Positions 1 through 11,594 of a stretch of DNA of 64,000 nucleotides are shown piece after piece (the stretch's first letter is position 1; every line of letters begins with the position of its first letter). The DNA comes from Pseudopithomyces maydicus (Eukaryota > Ascomycota > Dothideomycetes > Pleosporales > Didymosphaeriaceae). Location of the stretch: positions 1,054,001 to 1,118,000 of the forward strand of contig JANTUC010000001.1 in the NCBI GenBank assembly GCA_026873275.1, written 5' to 3'. Position numbers and translations under genes: made by a program. The notes beneath the pieces were generated by a model, which was given only the letters and a program-made list of their open reading frames with translations, was not told the origin of the DNA and did not search any database.

Positions 1-506
1 GACCATACTGCAGTCAGATTGCTCCAACTTGTTCCAGCTCTAATTCGCACCTGCCCGTTCCAGTAGCTAACGCAGGTGCAGTGCGGAAGAACCATAGAGA
101 CGTGTGGAGGTCGACCCCAAAAATGATGTGGAATTTCGCAGTAGGTAAGCTTGCGTCGGTGGACACGATGTGCAGGGCATCCAGTGCAGGTATGGACAAC
201 AATCGTATGTATGGTCTTTCCATTTTTTTATCGTTGCGTTCAATAGGCCAAAGGTCCGATGGATGGCTCAAAGTAGAAGACTATCAAGACCACGCAGGCT
301 TCAGATCGTTACACACTAAGACTGTCAGCCTACGCGAAATTCTTTGTGCTTCTGACACATACCTCTGTTGGATGATGCCAATCAATCACCATCGGCACAG
401 CAACGACCTCAGTGTCCGACCGGACAGCTGCGGACTACTATTCGTACCGCCATATACAAGGCACGTTGTGAATTTCCAAAACTAGAAAGCGTGTGAAAGA
501 ACCAAA
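1..506. other. No supported gene
   Basis: Short open frames exist on both strands, including a minus frame of 85 codons and a plus frame of 134 codons that overlap each other. Neither shows a recognisable domain, a clear intron or a signal peptide. This stretch is the 3' flank of the minus-strand membrane protein that ends at 507. Confidence 0.5.
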
Positions 507-1701
507 CTAGTCGTGTCTCGTTCCCGAACGTTCCCCACTACACTCTCGTGGTAATACTGTAGCGCAATCTGTCAACGGTATCGTCATCGAATTGCTTCGC
601 CCATGTGAATCAAACGAGATCTGTGATATGGATTGTAATGTGGGTGATTTGGCTGCGCCTTTGCGCCCTCGTACAGGCTGCATGCTGGCCGCATTATAGG
701 ACCTCCAACTCGACTGCTCATCCTGGGTGAAAAGACTTCGTAGCGAGCCGACGCAGGCAACGATAATCGCTGAAATTGTGTTAGAAGACATCTTGACATT
801 ATCTTCAACCTTCTCGTCCAAGTGGAAGACTTGCCAATATTTGTCTCGAGATGTGTCAGAAATAGGATCAAACGAATCTGCAAGCCTCGGTTTCCAGCCA
901 AGCCTTTTATAGCGATTATACAGCGAATTATAGACACAATCACAGTCACTATTTCGACTGAGAAGAGTGTGTATAGGATCACCTTCTTTCGTGTAGCAAT
1001 TTTCTGAAGATTTGAGAGTAAGACAAAAGGTATGGCGATGACTGTGCCAGTGGTCAGCATGTTAAACATGAGAGAAAGCCAAACCGCTTACTTAGGCAGT
1101 CAGTGAGTACGATCAGTACCGTCGCCACGCTGAATGACATATGCCTCTTTGCATTGACACTGGGTTCAATCTCACAACGCAACACCCCGAGCTTGACCCA
1201 GCAATCATAAGGATTGATCGCCCAGACGGCGAGGTATGCAGCGATGGTAATAGACAGAACAAACATCCAATATTTTCTCAGCGTTGGTAACTTACAAGCT
1301 CCAATGCCCCGAAAAAATATGAGAAAGGCAATTTTAACGCTCCACAACGAAGTATAAAAAAACACCTGTGTAGTGGGTTTACTAAGGAATAGATTGTGAT
1401 GAGCGCGAATGCCAATCGTATCAGGACGCCCAGACGCAATGGTGGCTTGAGCGGCCATTGGAATTGATATGCTCCAGGCGAGTATAACGAAGAAATCATC
1501 CCAAAAGAAGCGCTTAAATCGTCGATATCGTGCGTAGATTTTGCCGCAAAGCGCTAACAAAGTAATCGCACTGATCAGCCATATGGCAGCCTGATTTTTG
1601 TAAGCCTTTAAAAAAGCCATTGTAGCGAACATTGGCTCAAAACTGACCAATAGGCCGGCGTTGGCAACTTGCCCATCGCGAGGTCTAATGTCAATAGACA
1701 T
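507..1701 (-). CDS. Rhodopsin-domain integral membrane protein (PTH11-like group, no CFEM)
   Basis: Three exons on the minus strand: 1701-1092, 1041-835 and 769-507, giving about 359 residues, a normal length for the fungal rhodopsin-domain family. The protein is a string of hydrophobic helices with family landmarks: WDDFFVILAW in helix 2, KIAFLIFFRGIG, the NPYDCW loop, the cytoplasmic LQKIATRKK segment and HLETNI in the last helix, followed by a polar tail. Intron 1 (1091-1042, 50 bp) is GT-AG. Intron 2 (834-770, 65 bp) begins GCAAGT and joins ETNI to AIIVACVGS in frame, so it is a GC-AG intron. I chose the ATG at 1701 because the frame upstream is not membrane-like; a start about eight codons before helix 1 is also possible. 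Related proteins are putative plasma-membrane receptors; ligand and pathway are unknown. Confidence 0.8.
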
Positions 1702-3709
1702 ACACAAGAGTAATGGGAATCCTGGAGCTTTGCTCAACGCTTGGCAGTCATGAGGAATTCGCACTTGGTGTTTAAAGAGCTGACAGTGCGATTCAAACGT
1801 GGGGCGAACCCCTAATGTATATTGATTTGCTTTGCTCTGATTTGGAGTAGACAACTTGGCGCGCGAATGCTGTGCACCCTTGAACCCCAGTCACGTAGTA
1901 CTATTCGGTTAATATGGGTGCGCTACGAGCTGTACACCCGGGGCTGTATTGGCCATTAGTGGCCGGCCTTCGGGCAATATGCACCCTGATTACTGTAAAT
2001 AGTAACAGTTAGCGACATGGGTGGCAGGCAATATACAGTTACCTGGTCTTTCTTCTCGCTTGGCCCCATAGAAAGCCAGATCTGCATGAGATGTGGTGGG
2101 GCCGATGGCCCAACCAGTAATTTATACGCTGGTGTATGTGTTAGTTTTAACTGTACGTAGTGTTGATGTTAAATTGACCTAAGCATGCTTTGCTACTCTG
2201 GCGATGGCAACCTACGGATTGATGGAAACACATATACATATGTCTACAAAATATAACACACAGATAGAAGCACGACAAGAATGTCGGCCAAGTCTATCTC
2301 GTTAGGCATTGAAGAGGAGTAACACGGGCATTGGACACTGAATAATGAGGCATTTTAGCAAAGCGATCTGGCAAATTCTCATCCTGAAAATGCTATAAGG
2401 TGGCATCATTTACTAGTTTTAACAACAAAAATCTAAAGAGACATAAGGAAATTCATGCGTCATGATTGACATGCTAGATTGGAATTTTGTCTCTTATTTG
2501 CCAGCCATTCATGTAGTCAAAAGATTCACCCGGAAAACAGTAACAGCAAAAGCTGAGACGATGGATTTATGAGGCATGCCATTCGAAGTTCTCATTTATA
2601 TACATTCCGAGGTTGCACAATTTCAATGCTTTTGGATCCATCCTAAGTACCATGGAAGCAATTCACTGACCTCGGGAAGAGTGTGTCACATGACGGTGAA
2701 TCGACCTCGGGACCTCGGAGCATCAGAACAAAAGTATTAGTCACCATTAGGTTCGTAATAGGACTCACGCACGATAATGTGACAAAGAAAGAGTCAGAGT
2801 AAGTGATTCAAGGGGGTAGTACATCCTGCACATGCTCCGTAAAAGAGAATATACAGCCTTCTGACTAGGACTCGCTATGGTCTAGCTGTTCCAGTCAGAG
2901 TCATAATTTGCTATATCTGGGGTTTCAAAAAACATCCACTATACCTTACTTTCTTTTCAAAATCCTCAATTACATTGCAAACTCCTTGTCTATCATTGAA
3001 AATTACCGTACCCGACGACACCAAACAACACTGCTCCCAAACGAATTACAAATCATGCATAACCCGAACAGTGTATTGAGCGTCCCAATATATGGTATTG
3101 ACCCTATACACACATATTTTCGCGTAGACTAACTGTTGCAGCGCTTTTCCATCATCGAGATGATCAAAACCCGTGCGATCATCGTCAGGCCGAACTCTTC
3201 CTTCTATCAATCTTCGTTGTCTACATAGATTTGGCGCTGGTGATTGTATTAATGAAGTTACTTCCTTGGTTGGTTGGATCGATGAAGGAAAGTTGGGGAG
3301 GGATCGTGCGAGCTTGAAATGAGTCATTGCAATACGAAAGGAATGACTAGGTGTCTCTTCATAGACGGACACTGATCAATGAATCACATTCTTACCATAA
3401 TGTTGCTTATCATATCAAAATCTTTTGTCTATATATATGTGACTTATCGACTTCGAAAAAGATAGTGTGACTTAGTTTTCTAGCAACAATATTAAAGTCG
3501 AAAACATCGAAGAACATAATCTATCATCGCACTTACACCTATTTCTACTTCTACTTCTTCATTTTTAGCCATACCTAAGGTTATCTTTCAAAAGCCCGAT
3601 CTATTACTTCTTTGACCCTCCCCCCACTATACCAAAATTCACAAACCCGCACTTCATTGAGATACCCGAAAAACACCTCCGTCATCTCGAAACATCGCTG
3701 AACCCGATC
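1702..3709. other. AT-rich intergenic stretch
   Basis: About 2 kb with only short frames and many stops on both strands. I see no domain, tRNA or clear repeat. The last 250 bases before 3710 become pyrimidine-rich, as is common in leaders of filamentous-fungal genes. Confidence 0.5.
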
Positions 3710-3925
3710 ATGACGTGTCCGCCCTTACAAATCGACCGACAATCTGCTGAACGTCTGGCTATTATGATGATGGGTGTCATCACGGCAGTGTTCATGATCG
3801 GATTCAAGTACTTCTTGTACCTGGGGTGCATGAAGACATGGGCCAAAATGCATTGCAAGAAAACGGACGGTTGTGTCTGCAAGAAATGTTCGAAAAACAG
3901 AACGAGCACGGAGAGCGATGTATAA
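3710..3925 (+). CDS. Possible small membrane or secreted Cys-containing protein
   Basis: An ATG-started frame of 71 codons follows a pyrimidine-rich leader. It has a hydrophobic stretch at residues 17-38 (LAIMMMGVITAVFMIGFKYF) and a polar tail with cysteines in CMKTW...HCKK...CVCKKCSKN. This could be a single-pass membrane microprotein. I recognise no family, and the frame is short enough to be chance; the leader composition and the helix plus Cys tail are the only support. Confidence 0.35.
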   Translation: MTCPPLQIDRQSAERLAIMMMGVITAVFMIGFKYFLYLGCMKTWAKMHCKKTDGCVCKKCSKNRTSTESDV

Positions 3926-4126
3926 TTCACAGGCGAAGGTCTAGAGTTACAGTCACAATGTGTACTTCGATAACTAGCCAAATATACATCAAGTCCTGCA
4001 ACCCTCTGCTAGCTGACCGTACCTGATACGCATGCTGTGAACAATTTTCTGAATCTCCGGTATAATCTGACATATCCCGCCCTCTTTTTACCTCTCACCA
4101 GGCATCAAGTCTACTTCATCTTCTCA

Positions 4127-4792
4127 CTACTCCTGCATGGCATCTCCCGACGCCTCACCCTGCTGCATCTTCTGACATTTCTCCTTATGGTTGTGCTGCT
4201 TCCAATCAATCTTCTGACACTTCTTACTGCAATACTGAACCTTCTTGCACGCCCCACACTTGAACAACCCCTCGGAGCTGCCCTTTGCCTTCTTACGATC
4301 GCAAATCGTGCAGCTCTCACCGTAAGCCTTCATATCCGTCATCGTGCGGCAAAGCTGGAGAATGTCCTCCCCAAACTCAGGATGCTCCTTCCCCTTCTCG
4401 CTAGGGTACGTCGACTCAATCATCTTGTTGAGAGCGCCAGGCTTCTCGTCAAGAATGAGCCCACACGAAATGGCCGTGCGACCTAATATGTCCTCCATGG
4501 CAGCGTCGAAGCCATCTGGCAAGTCCGGATCAAGGCGGAAGATGTACCCGAGGGTGCGTCCGACAAAGTCCCACATGTGGTAGACCTTGTTCTTGCTGTT
4601 GGCAGGCGTGTTGAACGTCTGCTGGAGGTTGGGTGTCATGGCCGGGTGCTCGGCGAGTTTCTTGAGCAAGGACTGGTGATTGGATGCGTACCAGGCCCAG
4701 AGGTCGTGCGCATCTGGCGGCAGCGGTACCTCAGTGAGGGACTTGGTGAAGACCTCACGGGTGGCGGTGTTTGGGTCCAAAGCATGTGCCAT
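4127..4792 (-). CDS. MYND-type zinc finger protein
   Basis: Single exon, 221 residues. The C-terminal MYND finger runs from about 161 to 206, with CTIC, KCGAC, QYCSKKCQ, DWKQH and a final KC, so the full set of zinc ligands is present. The first 150 residues are helical-looking and not a known catalytic domain. MYND fingers usually bind proline-rich partner peptides, so a role as a nuclear or cytoplasmic adaptor is likely but inferred. No SET domain is present. The ATG at 4792 has an in-frame body with no competing start, and the frame shows no intron signals. Confidence 0.85.
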   Translation of the reverse strand: MAHALDPNTATREVFTKSLTEVPLPPDAHDLWAWYASNHQSLLKKLAEHPAMTPNLQQTFNTPANSKNKVYHMWDFVGRTLGYIFRLDPDLPDGFDAAMEDILGRTAISCGLILDEKPGALNKMIESTYPSEKGKEHPEFGEDILQLCRTMTDMKAYGESCTICDRKKAKGSSEGLFKCGACKKVQYCSKKCQKIDWKQHNHKEKCQKMQQGEASGDAMQE

Positions 4793-5693
4793 GATGATAG
4801 ATGATGGTTTCCAATTGGATCGATTGGTTTGATGGGTAGATAAGAATTGTTGGGAGAATGTCTGGAGGAAGATAGGAATGAGAGTTTAGGGGAGAATATG
4901 GAGAGTTTATAACTCTGTCTCTGGCCCACTTATTTACAGCCAAGGCTCCGCCATTTTCCCTGATACAGAGACTTGTTTTAAGGGCGCGGCGCGTTGGCGA
5001 ATCGCTCCGTGATGCTCGTAAATGATGCAAATCGATTTTACGACTTATTGGGCCCAGCTTGATAGATTTTCACGCGAAAAAAACTGCCTAATGATAAACA
5101 ACGCCCCTATAGTAGTAACAAGCTTTTTTTGAAGCAAAATCCTTAATTGTTGCTGCATCAATTCGCAAAAATGGTTTTGTGATCGTACTGTCGATACCCT
5201 TCAATAAGTATTTGATGTTGATTGACGCTATACCGAATTCGATAAAAACTATTCCCTTTGATATCTCGCCAACCACATTATAAAAATCACTCTTTTAAAG
5301 CTTAATATGTACTATTAGACTTGCTATATCCCATGCACTTACTTTCTTCTTTTGTTTAGTTTTACTTGACCCGCGATTTGGATGTAAAGATTTGCGCACG
5401 GACTTTTTAGGAATGCCCCACATCAAATACTTACCCTTGTATATGTGTAGCTGTTTCTAGCCAATGAACATGCTTGTTGGCGACGGCACCATTACTTAAA
5501 TGGCATAGCTGTGATATTGTTAGCTTTTCGCCGTCATGCAACTTTGTGAGCGTTGAGATCTACAGATTTTGCTGCATTGAATGGAACTGCTGTGATGTTT
5601 AAGAGATAAATGCGCAGTCGAATGAGCGTTTACATGTGAACCCAGCTCCATACGCGTTACTTTCGCCGCTTAGAACACAGCTGCTCAAGATAT
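4793..5693. other. AT-rich intergenic stretch
   Basis: Contains the promoter side of the MYND gene (minus) and the 3' flank of the O-methyltransferase (minus). A 62-codon minus frame at 5088-5276 is AT-rich and unrecognised. Nothing else is supported. Confidence 0.5.
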
Positions 5694-7110
5694 TTACTCA
5701 TCCCACACCATTTCGATAATCGCAAGTCTCGATCCCACAGGCTGATGGACACCCTTGAATACGAACCTCGCATCAGCCTGCTCAAATAGCGCCTTCCACT
5801 CTTCCAGATCGCGTTCCTTTGCATTCCCGATCTCTAGCATGGTAAGGTCCATAGCCCTTGATTCATCCATGGATGTCAGCAAGTCACGTGCCAGAAAGGT
5901 CTTTTTGTTGGCTTACCTCAACTTCCGATCCATTTCATTCGGAAGCACGCCAGGCGGTGGTACCACAGCTTCTACCAGCAGTACCTTTGCCCCTTTCTTC
6001 AGAGACGGTACTAATGCCTTCAAGATACGTACACAGTATTTATCGGGCCAATTGTGTAGCGTCCAGCGGGAGTAATACACATCAGCACCCTTCACTGGCT
6101 GCTCAGTGAAAAAGTCGTGGGCCATGAAATCCACATTAATACCTTGCTTGTGCTGCGCATTTTCAATCACTGATGGTAGATCCTGGACGATGAAACGGAG
6201 ATCCGGGTATTTTGCTGCCATAGCAAACGCTGCATCTCCATGAGATCCCCCGAGATCGACGACAGTACCGGATATAGAGTTCCAGGGATATCCTTCCGTC
6301 AAGTGCCGGAGAGAAAACTCATCTGCAGTGGTATAGAAGCTCATTGCCTGGCCGAATCTTTTTGCCCGCTCTGGATCTTGAGCGAGGACGGCGTAGAACG
6401 ATTTATCGGTATTTTGCGCGAGCGCAAACCCCTACACAAGTTTCGTTCTTAGTCGGAACTCTTCATATGTCAATTCGAGTATACTAACTGTCTGGTGTGG
6501 CTCTTCTGCCTGCGGCCATCTTTCTAGTGCGTCAATGACCTTCTCCGCTGCAGGCCACATTTCGTCCACGTTTGCCCCTACCCATGCCGCAACGTTGGAA
6601 TCTTCGGCAATTTGTCGCGAGGCTGCAGAATGAGCGATGACACCAGGTCGTGGTTCCAGAAATATGCGATTTGCTATGCCGAATCGGAGGACCCGAGAGA
6701 GAGCACCCTTTTCGATCCCTGTGACATTGGCGAGTTCTTTGAAGGTTGATTCCCCGTCGATTGGAACCTTGTGTGCAATATCATAACGTGATATAAGTTT
6801 CAAAGGTGCAAGGCGATTGTGCTATGAAAGATCAATTTGAGGTCTATGATTCTTGAGTTAGAACGCAGCTGACTTGATGGTTAAACAACAGATCCCGCGG
6901 TCCCTGTAGGAGATCGTTGAGCTCTTGGGTGGCCTGGAGTACTGTAGCTCGTGCTTGCTCAAGCTCAGACGGCAGGTGTAGGTCGACGGGAGCATCGGCG
7001 TCGAACGAAGGATATGGAGAGTCGCTATCTGCGAGGTATCTATCAATACGTAGCGTGTTCTCTGCAATCGCGGCTGCCAGATTGGCGATATGGCTTGGAG
7101 CTGAGGTCAT
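5694..7110 (-). CDS. SAM-dependent O-methyltransferase (family 2, polyketide/phenolic type)
   Basis: Four exons on the minus strand: 7110-6874, 6821-6489, 6431-5917 and 5856-5694, giving 415 residues. Introns are 52, 57 and 60 bp and all junctions keep frame. The N-terminal half is the winged-helix dimerisation region (TFKELANVTGIEKGALSRVLRF). The Rossmann part has the SAM-binding motif VVDLGGSHGD at about 248-256, the acidic strand RFIVQDLP, then SRWTLHNWPD with the presumed catalytic histidine at about 316, and LVEAVVPPPG. All of these look intact, so an active enzyme methylating a hydroxyl of an aromatic metabolite is likely. Aflatoxin-type coactivators (AflS/AflJ) share this fold but usually lack a working active site; the retained histidine argues against that reading. 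An AflR-type regulator lies 4.5 kb away. Confidence 0.88.
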
Positions 7111-10100
7111 GATAAGCCAATTCTCTATGTGGATGTAGAAAGAGCAGAGCTAAATGCTGGGCATGATTCGCAGGAGAGAGGTGTGTAGAGTCTGTTGTCG
7201 TGATACTTAGGTGGCGTAGACGCCTATACAGTACTAGCGCTGCTCCTTCCCATCTAACCAATGGAAGATGCACATGGTAGCTACTTTCAACATCTGTGCA
7301 GGGCCAAAGTACGACCGGTAAAGTTAGCCAGCGGAGCATGTGCAAGTGGCAGCGAATCGCCTGTGCCATTGCTTTTTGTAGTCGCTCGGTAAGGAAGCTG
7401 AGTCGTCGCATCTACACAGGAGGTTCTTCCGCGATGTCTCACACGATAGATTGCCATCAATCCGTTGAAGCTACTGGTGATCGTTCATGCCGCTGACTCA
7501 GCGCTATCCTTGGTGATAGAATGGCTGTACAGACACTGTGGACGAACATGGCGGGTGCGCGAGGATGGCGGTGGTCGCCAAGAATGTCTTCGGGCGGGTT
7601 TCGAACGTACGTCTAGGTACTCGAGCGTTCGGGAGTTCTGGGCGAATAATTTGATACGGCATCTACACTCGGTAAATTGGCATTTGATAGACACCATTCT
7701 ATCGCGAGAACGGCTGTGCGAGCTTCGTGATCGAACGGCGTCAGGTCTCGTTACCGGCCGTCGCACGGCAACGGCGTCGACTTTTGATCGGTGGTAGTTT
7801 GGCTAGAGAGTAGATGGACCATGGGCAATGTTCTACACGTCAGTCTTGTGCTAGGGTAAGTTGTCTACAGGTGCAAAGTCACCGGTATGTAGGGCATGGT
7901 AAGAGCTGGACCTTGAAGGCGGCGGGTTGACTGTTTGTGAGGAGTCACGGCAGGTAGCACACACTATGACAGCGCTCGAGGCCCAGTCCGCTCGTGCAAA
8001 CCCCAGACAGTAGACGCGACAGCTAGGGCAACAGTCAGACTTGCCGGGTCTGTCGTGAGTACTGTCACAGCAGCGCGCACAGTTAACAGTGACGCGACAT
8101 CTCCAGGGCTGGATCGAGATGGCGGGCAGAATGAGTACAACCCAAATGCCGGTTGCAGTGACAAAAAGTACTGCGACACCCACCCGCACACGCGCACAGT
8201 CAATATGTATTTGTGCTCCAGTGCCGAGCAACGCTGAGCAGATGGATGGAGACCGAACAGCTCGTCCCGTGGCCGAGTGGCAGTACGACTCGTGTTGCAG
8301 CGGCATCAAAGCTGCCTCTAGATATCAGCACCTTCACGTGTGAACACCAACCACTGCGCTGTCGAGATTGCAACACCCAGCTCTCATTAGAACAAGGATA
8401 AACTCTTCCTCAAGTGCCCAGCAACGCTGAAGCAACCCAATGAAAAAGAATAAAGTTCGCATCAGCCAGAGGTAGTGTAATACTGGCGACACTGTGGCCT
8501 CGACTATAGGCAAGCCCAGGGAGAAGAGGCCTATTTGCAAAAATAGGAATAATCTTGAATGAGTCCGTAGACTCGTTTCAGAGATTAAACTGAAAAGAAC
8601 AGATACTACACTTGATCTAAGCCTAGGAGGTTGTCAGCAGTGAAGCGCGTGTTGCTGTTGAGGGTACGTACCAAAAGGCAAAGAGAGCTAAAGAGTAAAG
8701 GTGAGGGCGGCGGCGGGGCTTATATAGAATTATCCGCCAAGGCGCTAGCACCTCGCTTGCGGTCTGGTCATGTGATGTCACGTGTTCTGGGGCTGCCTGG
8801 GCAAGCTTGACGTGTTTGGACAGATGCTGAGGTGGGGGACCACACCAGATGCAGTGGCGCAGCGATGGTGTGAATGCAAAATCTGATTGCCTTCATTTTT
8901 CTTCACGCTCGCCTCCGGGTAACAGCCTTCTCAGTTGCCCTCTGCGGTAGATTCCTCAGACCGCACGAGTTTTAGAAACGAGGTCTGATTAATCCGTTGT
9001 TGTGCTATCGTATACGCGGCAAATAACTCAACTTCGAAAATCCCGTCAGGTTAGGCACCGAGCTCGATGTAATCAAGTTGACTGGTAGCAGATATCGACG
9101 TCAATGGCACAAGCAGAACCCAATACAGATTTCATCAATCAGAGGCAAGTCTGGCACTACTCGCTTTACTAAACAACTCGATGTAGATGATCCGATCTTC
9201 AATCTCTACACACCGAAGCCAATTCGCTTCTGGTCGCTCGCAATCAGCAACTTGAAATTGATCGAGAACAGTGACACAGTTGGAAAGTTTAGCTCTCCAA
9301 GTGTTACATATACTAAGAAAAGATTCCCATATGTGATCTTGTAAATATGGAGGGGACAGCCGCAAGAATGAACCATGATGTAGATGTTGGTCCGAGAAAG
9401 GATATGCCCAGCAACTGAAAAATGCATTTACGGACTAGTACAATCCCTGGTTTAGTAGTCCGTAAATTGACACGCAACTCCACGAAACAGACATTTTGTT
9501 TCATTTTACACAACCCAAGATGGATATAGAGCACTCGTGACTTGGCTTTGTGAATCTATGGCGGCGCAAAAATGCCGTTATGTGCTTCTTACTATCTCAA
9601 TAAAGTGGCTTTCTTATGAGCTTCACTACAGTGTTCAGCATTGCAAATGAACACAAATCACTCATGTCTTAGCCAGATCTACACTGTGAGCTTAGAACTG
9701 TATTCTTAGATCAATCGCAAAGAAAAATGAACTTGTTGGTAGGGAGGTAAGAAAATTTGTTATACTTACAGAGATCGTGAGAGAACTTGTTGAAACATTC
9801 GAGGTCGACCTACATCCTGCTCGTTGGTCACGGAGCACGGGATCAGTATTCATGAATAGCATGTTCCTCGAGAAATACCTTCTTCCGACTACAATTCTTT
9901 TTTCTGGTTCGATGTTGCCTGCTGTTGATTCTTTATTTAGTATTCTCCAAGAATTCACTTGCCTTACTCGAAATAGTGTTTGAATACCAAAAGTTCGTTA
10001 CCTCTCCCCACCGGACTCTTTCCTCGTCAACATTTTCTCGAGCGTCAGTATTGATTGTATCGCCAAGTTGGGTGCTGGTGTCCACAGCATACGCTAGGCC

Positions 10101-11594
10101 ACATGAAGTCAGCCTGACACCTAACCGAAATTCACGTCCGGGTCAGCGTTCCCGCGGACCCAAGTACACTTCAATCGGATTTGGAAGCTCCGTGTTAACG
10201 TTATGCAGGGCGAAGTGCCACATTGGACGATCACTTGTGGGTCAATATGCTGTGCTTGAAAAAACATTCCTCCCTGGGCACGTGAATCCACGGTTGGGCT
10301 CTGAGCCAATATTCGGAGGGGGCCAAAAGAAATTCAAAGCAAAAACAGGAAAGAGAAGAAAAAGCAAGGATTCCTAATGATTGCAAAGCGCCAGGGAGCA
10401 GCTGCGCCACAGGATCTTGAATTGAGCCTTGACCCATAGTTCCTTGGGGGCCGATCCCGATATGCTAGGTACACGATTTACGCCACTGTACAGTCAACAT
10501 TTGTTTGGTATCACAATTCATAGTCTGACATGTGCTTTCCCCAGCGGATGGTAACGGGAAATTTCTTACCGAGGTGGAATGAGAAAAAGACCATGATCTC
10601 TTGACTCGCGAACCGACAGCTCAGATGTCGTTCCAAGAGATTGCGGCCAGCCCGGTAGTCTGATTGTCCGGTATCCGCGGGGATTATCACCTTCTTCACG
10701 CCCCATTTCTGGTCCACAACTGTACTCAGGAGGAGCAAGTATTTGGGATAGTGCTGCAATGTATAATGATTTCGTATACCCCAATATCCTTACATCGCTC
10801 AGCTCATGGTAGCTTTGAGAGGTCCGACGAAACTATCCAAACGGGGAAAATCCCCGATAAGCACATCTATCGCGCTCCGAAGGTTAGGAAATGGTTGCGT
10901 GCCGTGAACTTGTTCACTGGAAGTCTTGCGCTCCCAAGAGTCAGGATCCTGGCGATGCACTGCAATTGTTGCATTAGCGCTCGGAGTTCAAATGCTAGCG
11001 GGCCAGCAGTTCATGGTCAGTGCAATGCATGACGCAGAGGTCTCGCGGAATCGGCGTCAATGGTCGTGATTTCATTTGCATATGTCTCACCGTCGACCAG
11101 CATAGCCCTTCCTTCAATTGCAGTAAACGCTTTAGATGTTCACGCGATGAGTTGACTAGTAGGAGTGTGCATGTGCGGTATGTTTTCATTGGCCCGGCAA
11201 GTATCGGTCTTAACCGAAATTGTTCATGTGCAAGATGGGTCCAGATAGTGGTCGATTGTGAATCGCTGCATAAGCTGTGGAAGTCGGCCGAGCCTTTACG
11301 TTCACGGCCAATATGTGCCAGAACGTCGCACCTGGATATAAGGATGGGAAATCGGCACGCTATGATTTAACGTAACTTTCCAAGCACGTAGATCTACCGT
11401 CGAGGAACGGAACAGGTGATCCTACGCTTGTGTACGTGAGTACGTACGTACACGCTAAGCAAGCGAAATACGGTAAAAGCATCCAGAACATGACCCTGGA
11501 TAAATCTCGCCCGTGGACTTCGACAACTCAGTGACTTCGCGTCGGTTCTTAATAACCGCCGATCCTCGGTGCCACTACAGTTCCCGCAGCATCA
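7111..11594. other. 4.5-kb gap between O-methyltransferase and regulator, no intact gene
   Basis: All frames are broken at short intervals on both strands. Some minus-strand pieces read like protein, for example 11140-11025 (AIEGRAMLVDGETYAN...) and 10760-10590 (KVIIPADTGQSDYRAGRN...), but I cannot assign them to a family or link them by believable introns. They may be remnants of a decayed gene or chance. No tRNA or clear repeat is visible. A TATA-like and CACGTG-containing stretch lies near 8720-8790. Confidence 0.45.

Noticed and set aside
14..485. Overlapping frames on both strands at the window edge
   Set aside because: No domain, signal or intron structure; they overlap antisense and neither composition favours coding.
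5694..7110. AflS/AflJ-type coactivator identity for the methyltransferase
   Set aside because: SAM motif and the catalytic histidine are retained and it is 4.5 kb from the regulator, so a working enzyme is the simpler reading.
9925..10377. 150-codon plus frame ending in a Lys-rich tail
   Set aside because: No recognisable family; Arg/Ser content typical of random translation, and no leader or splice support.
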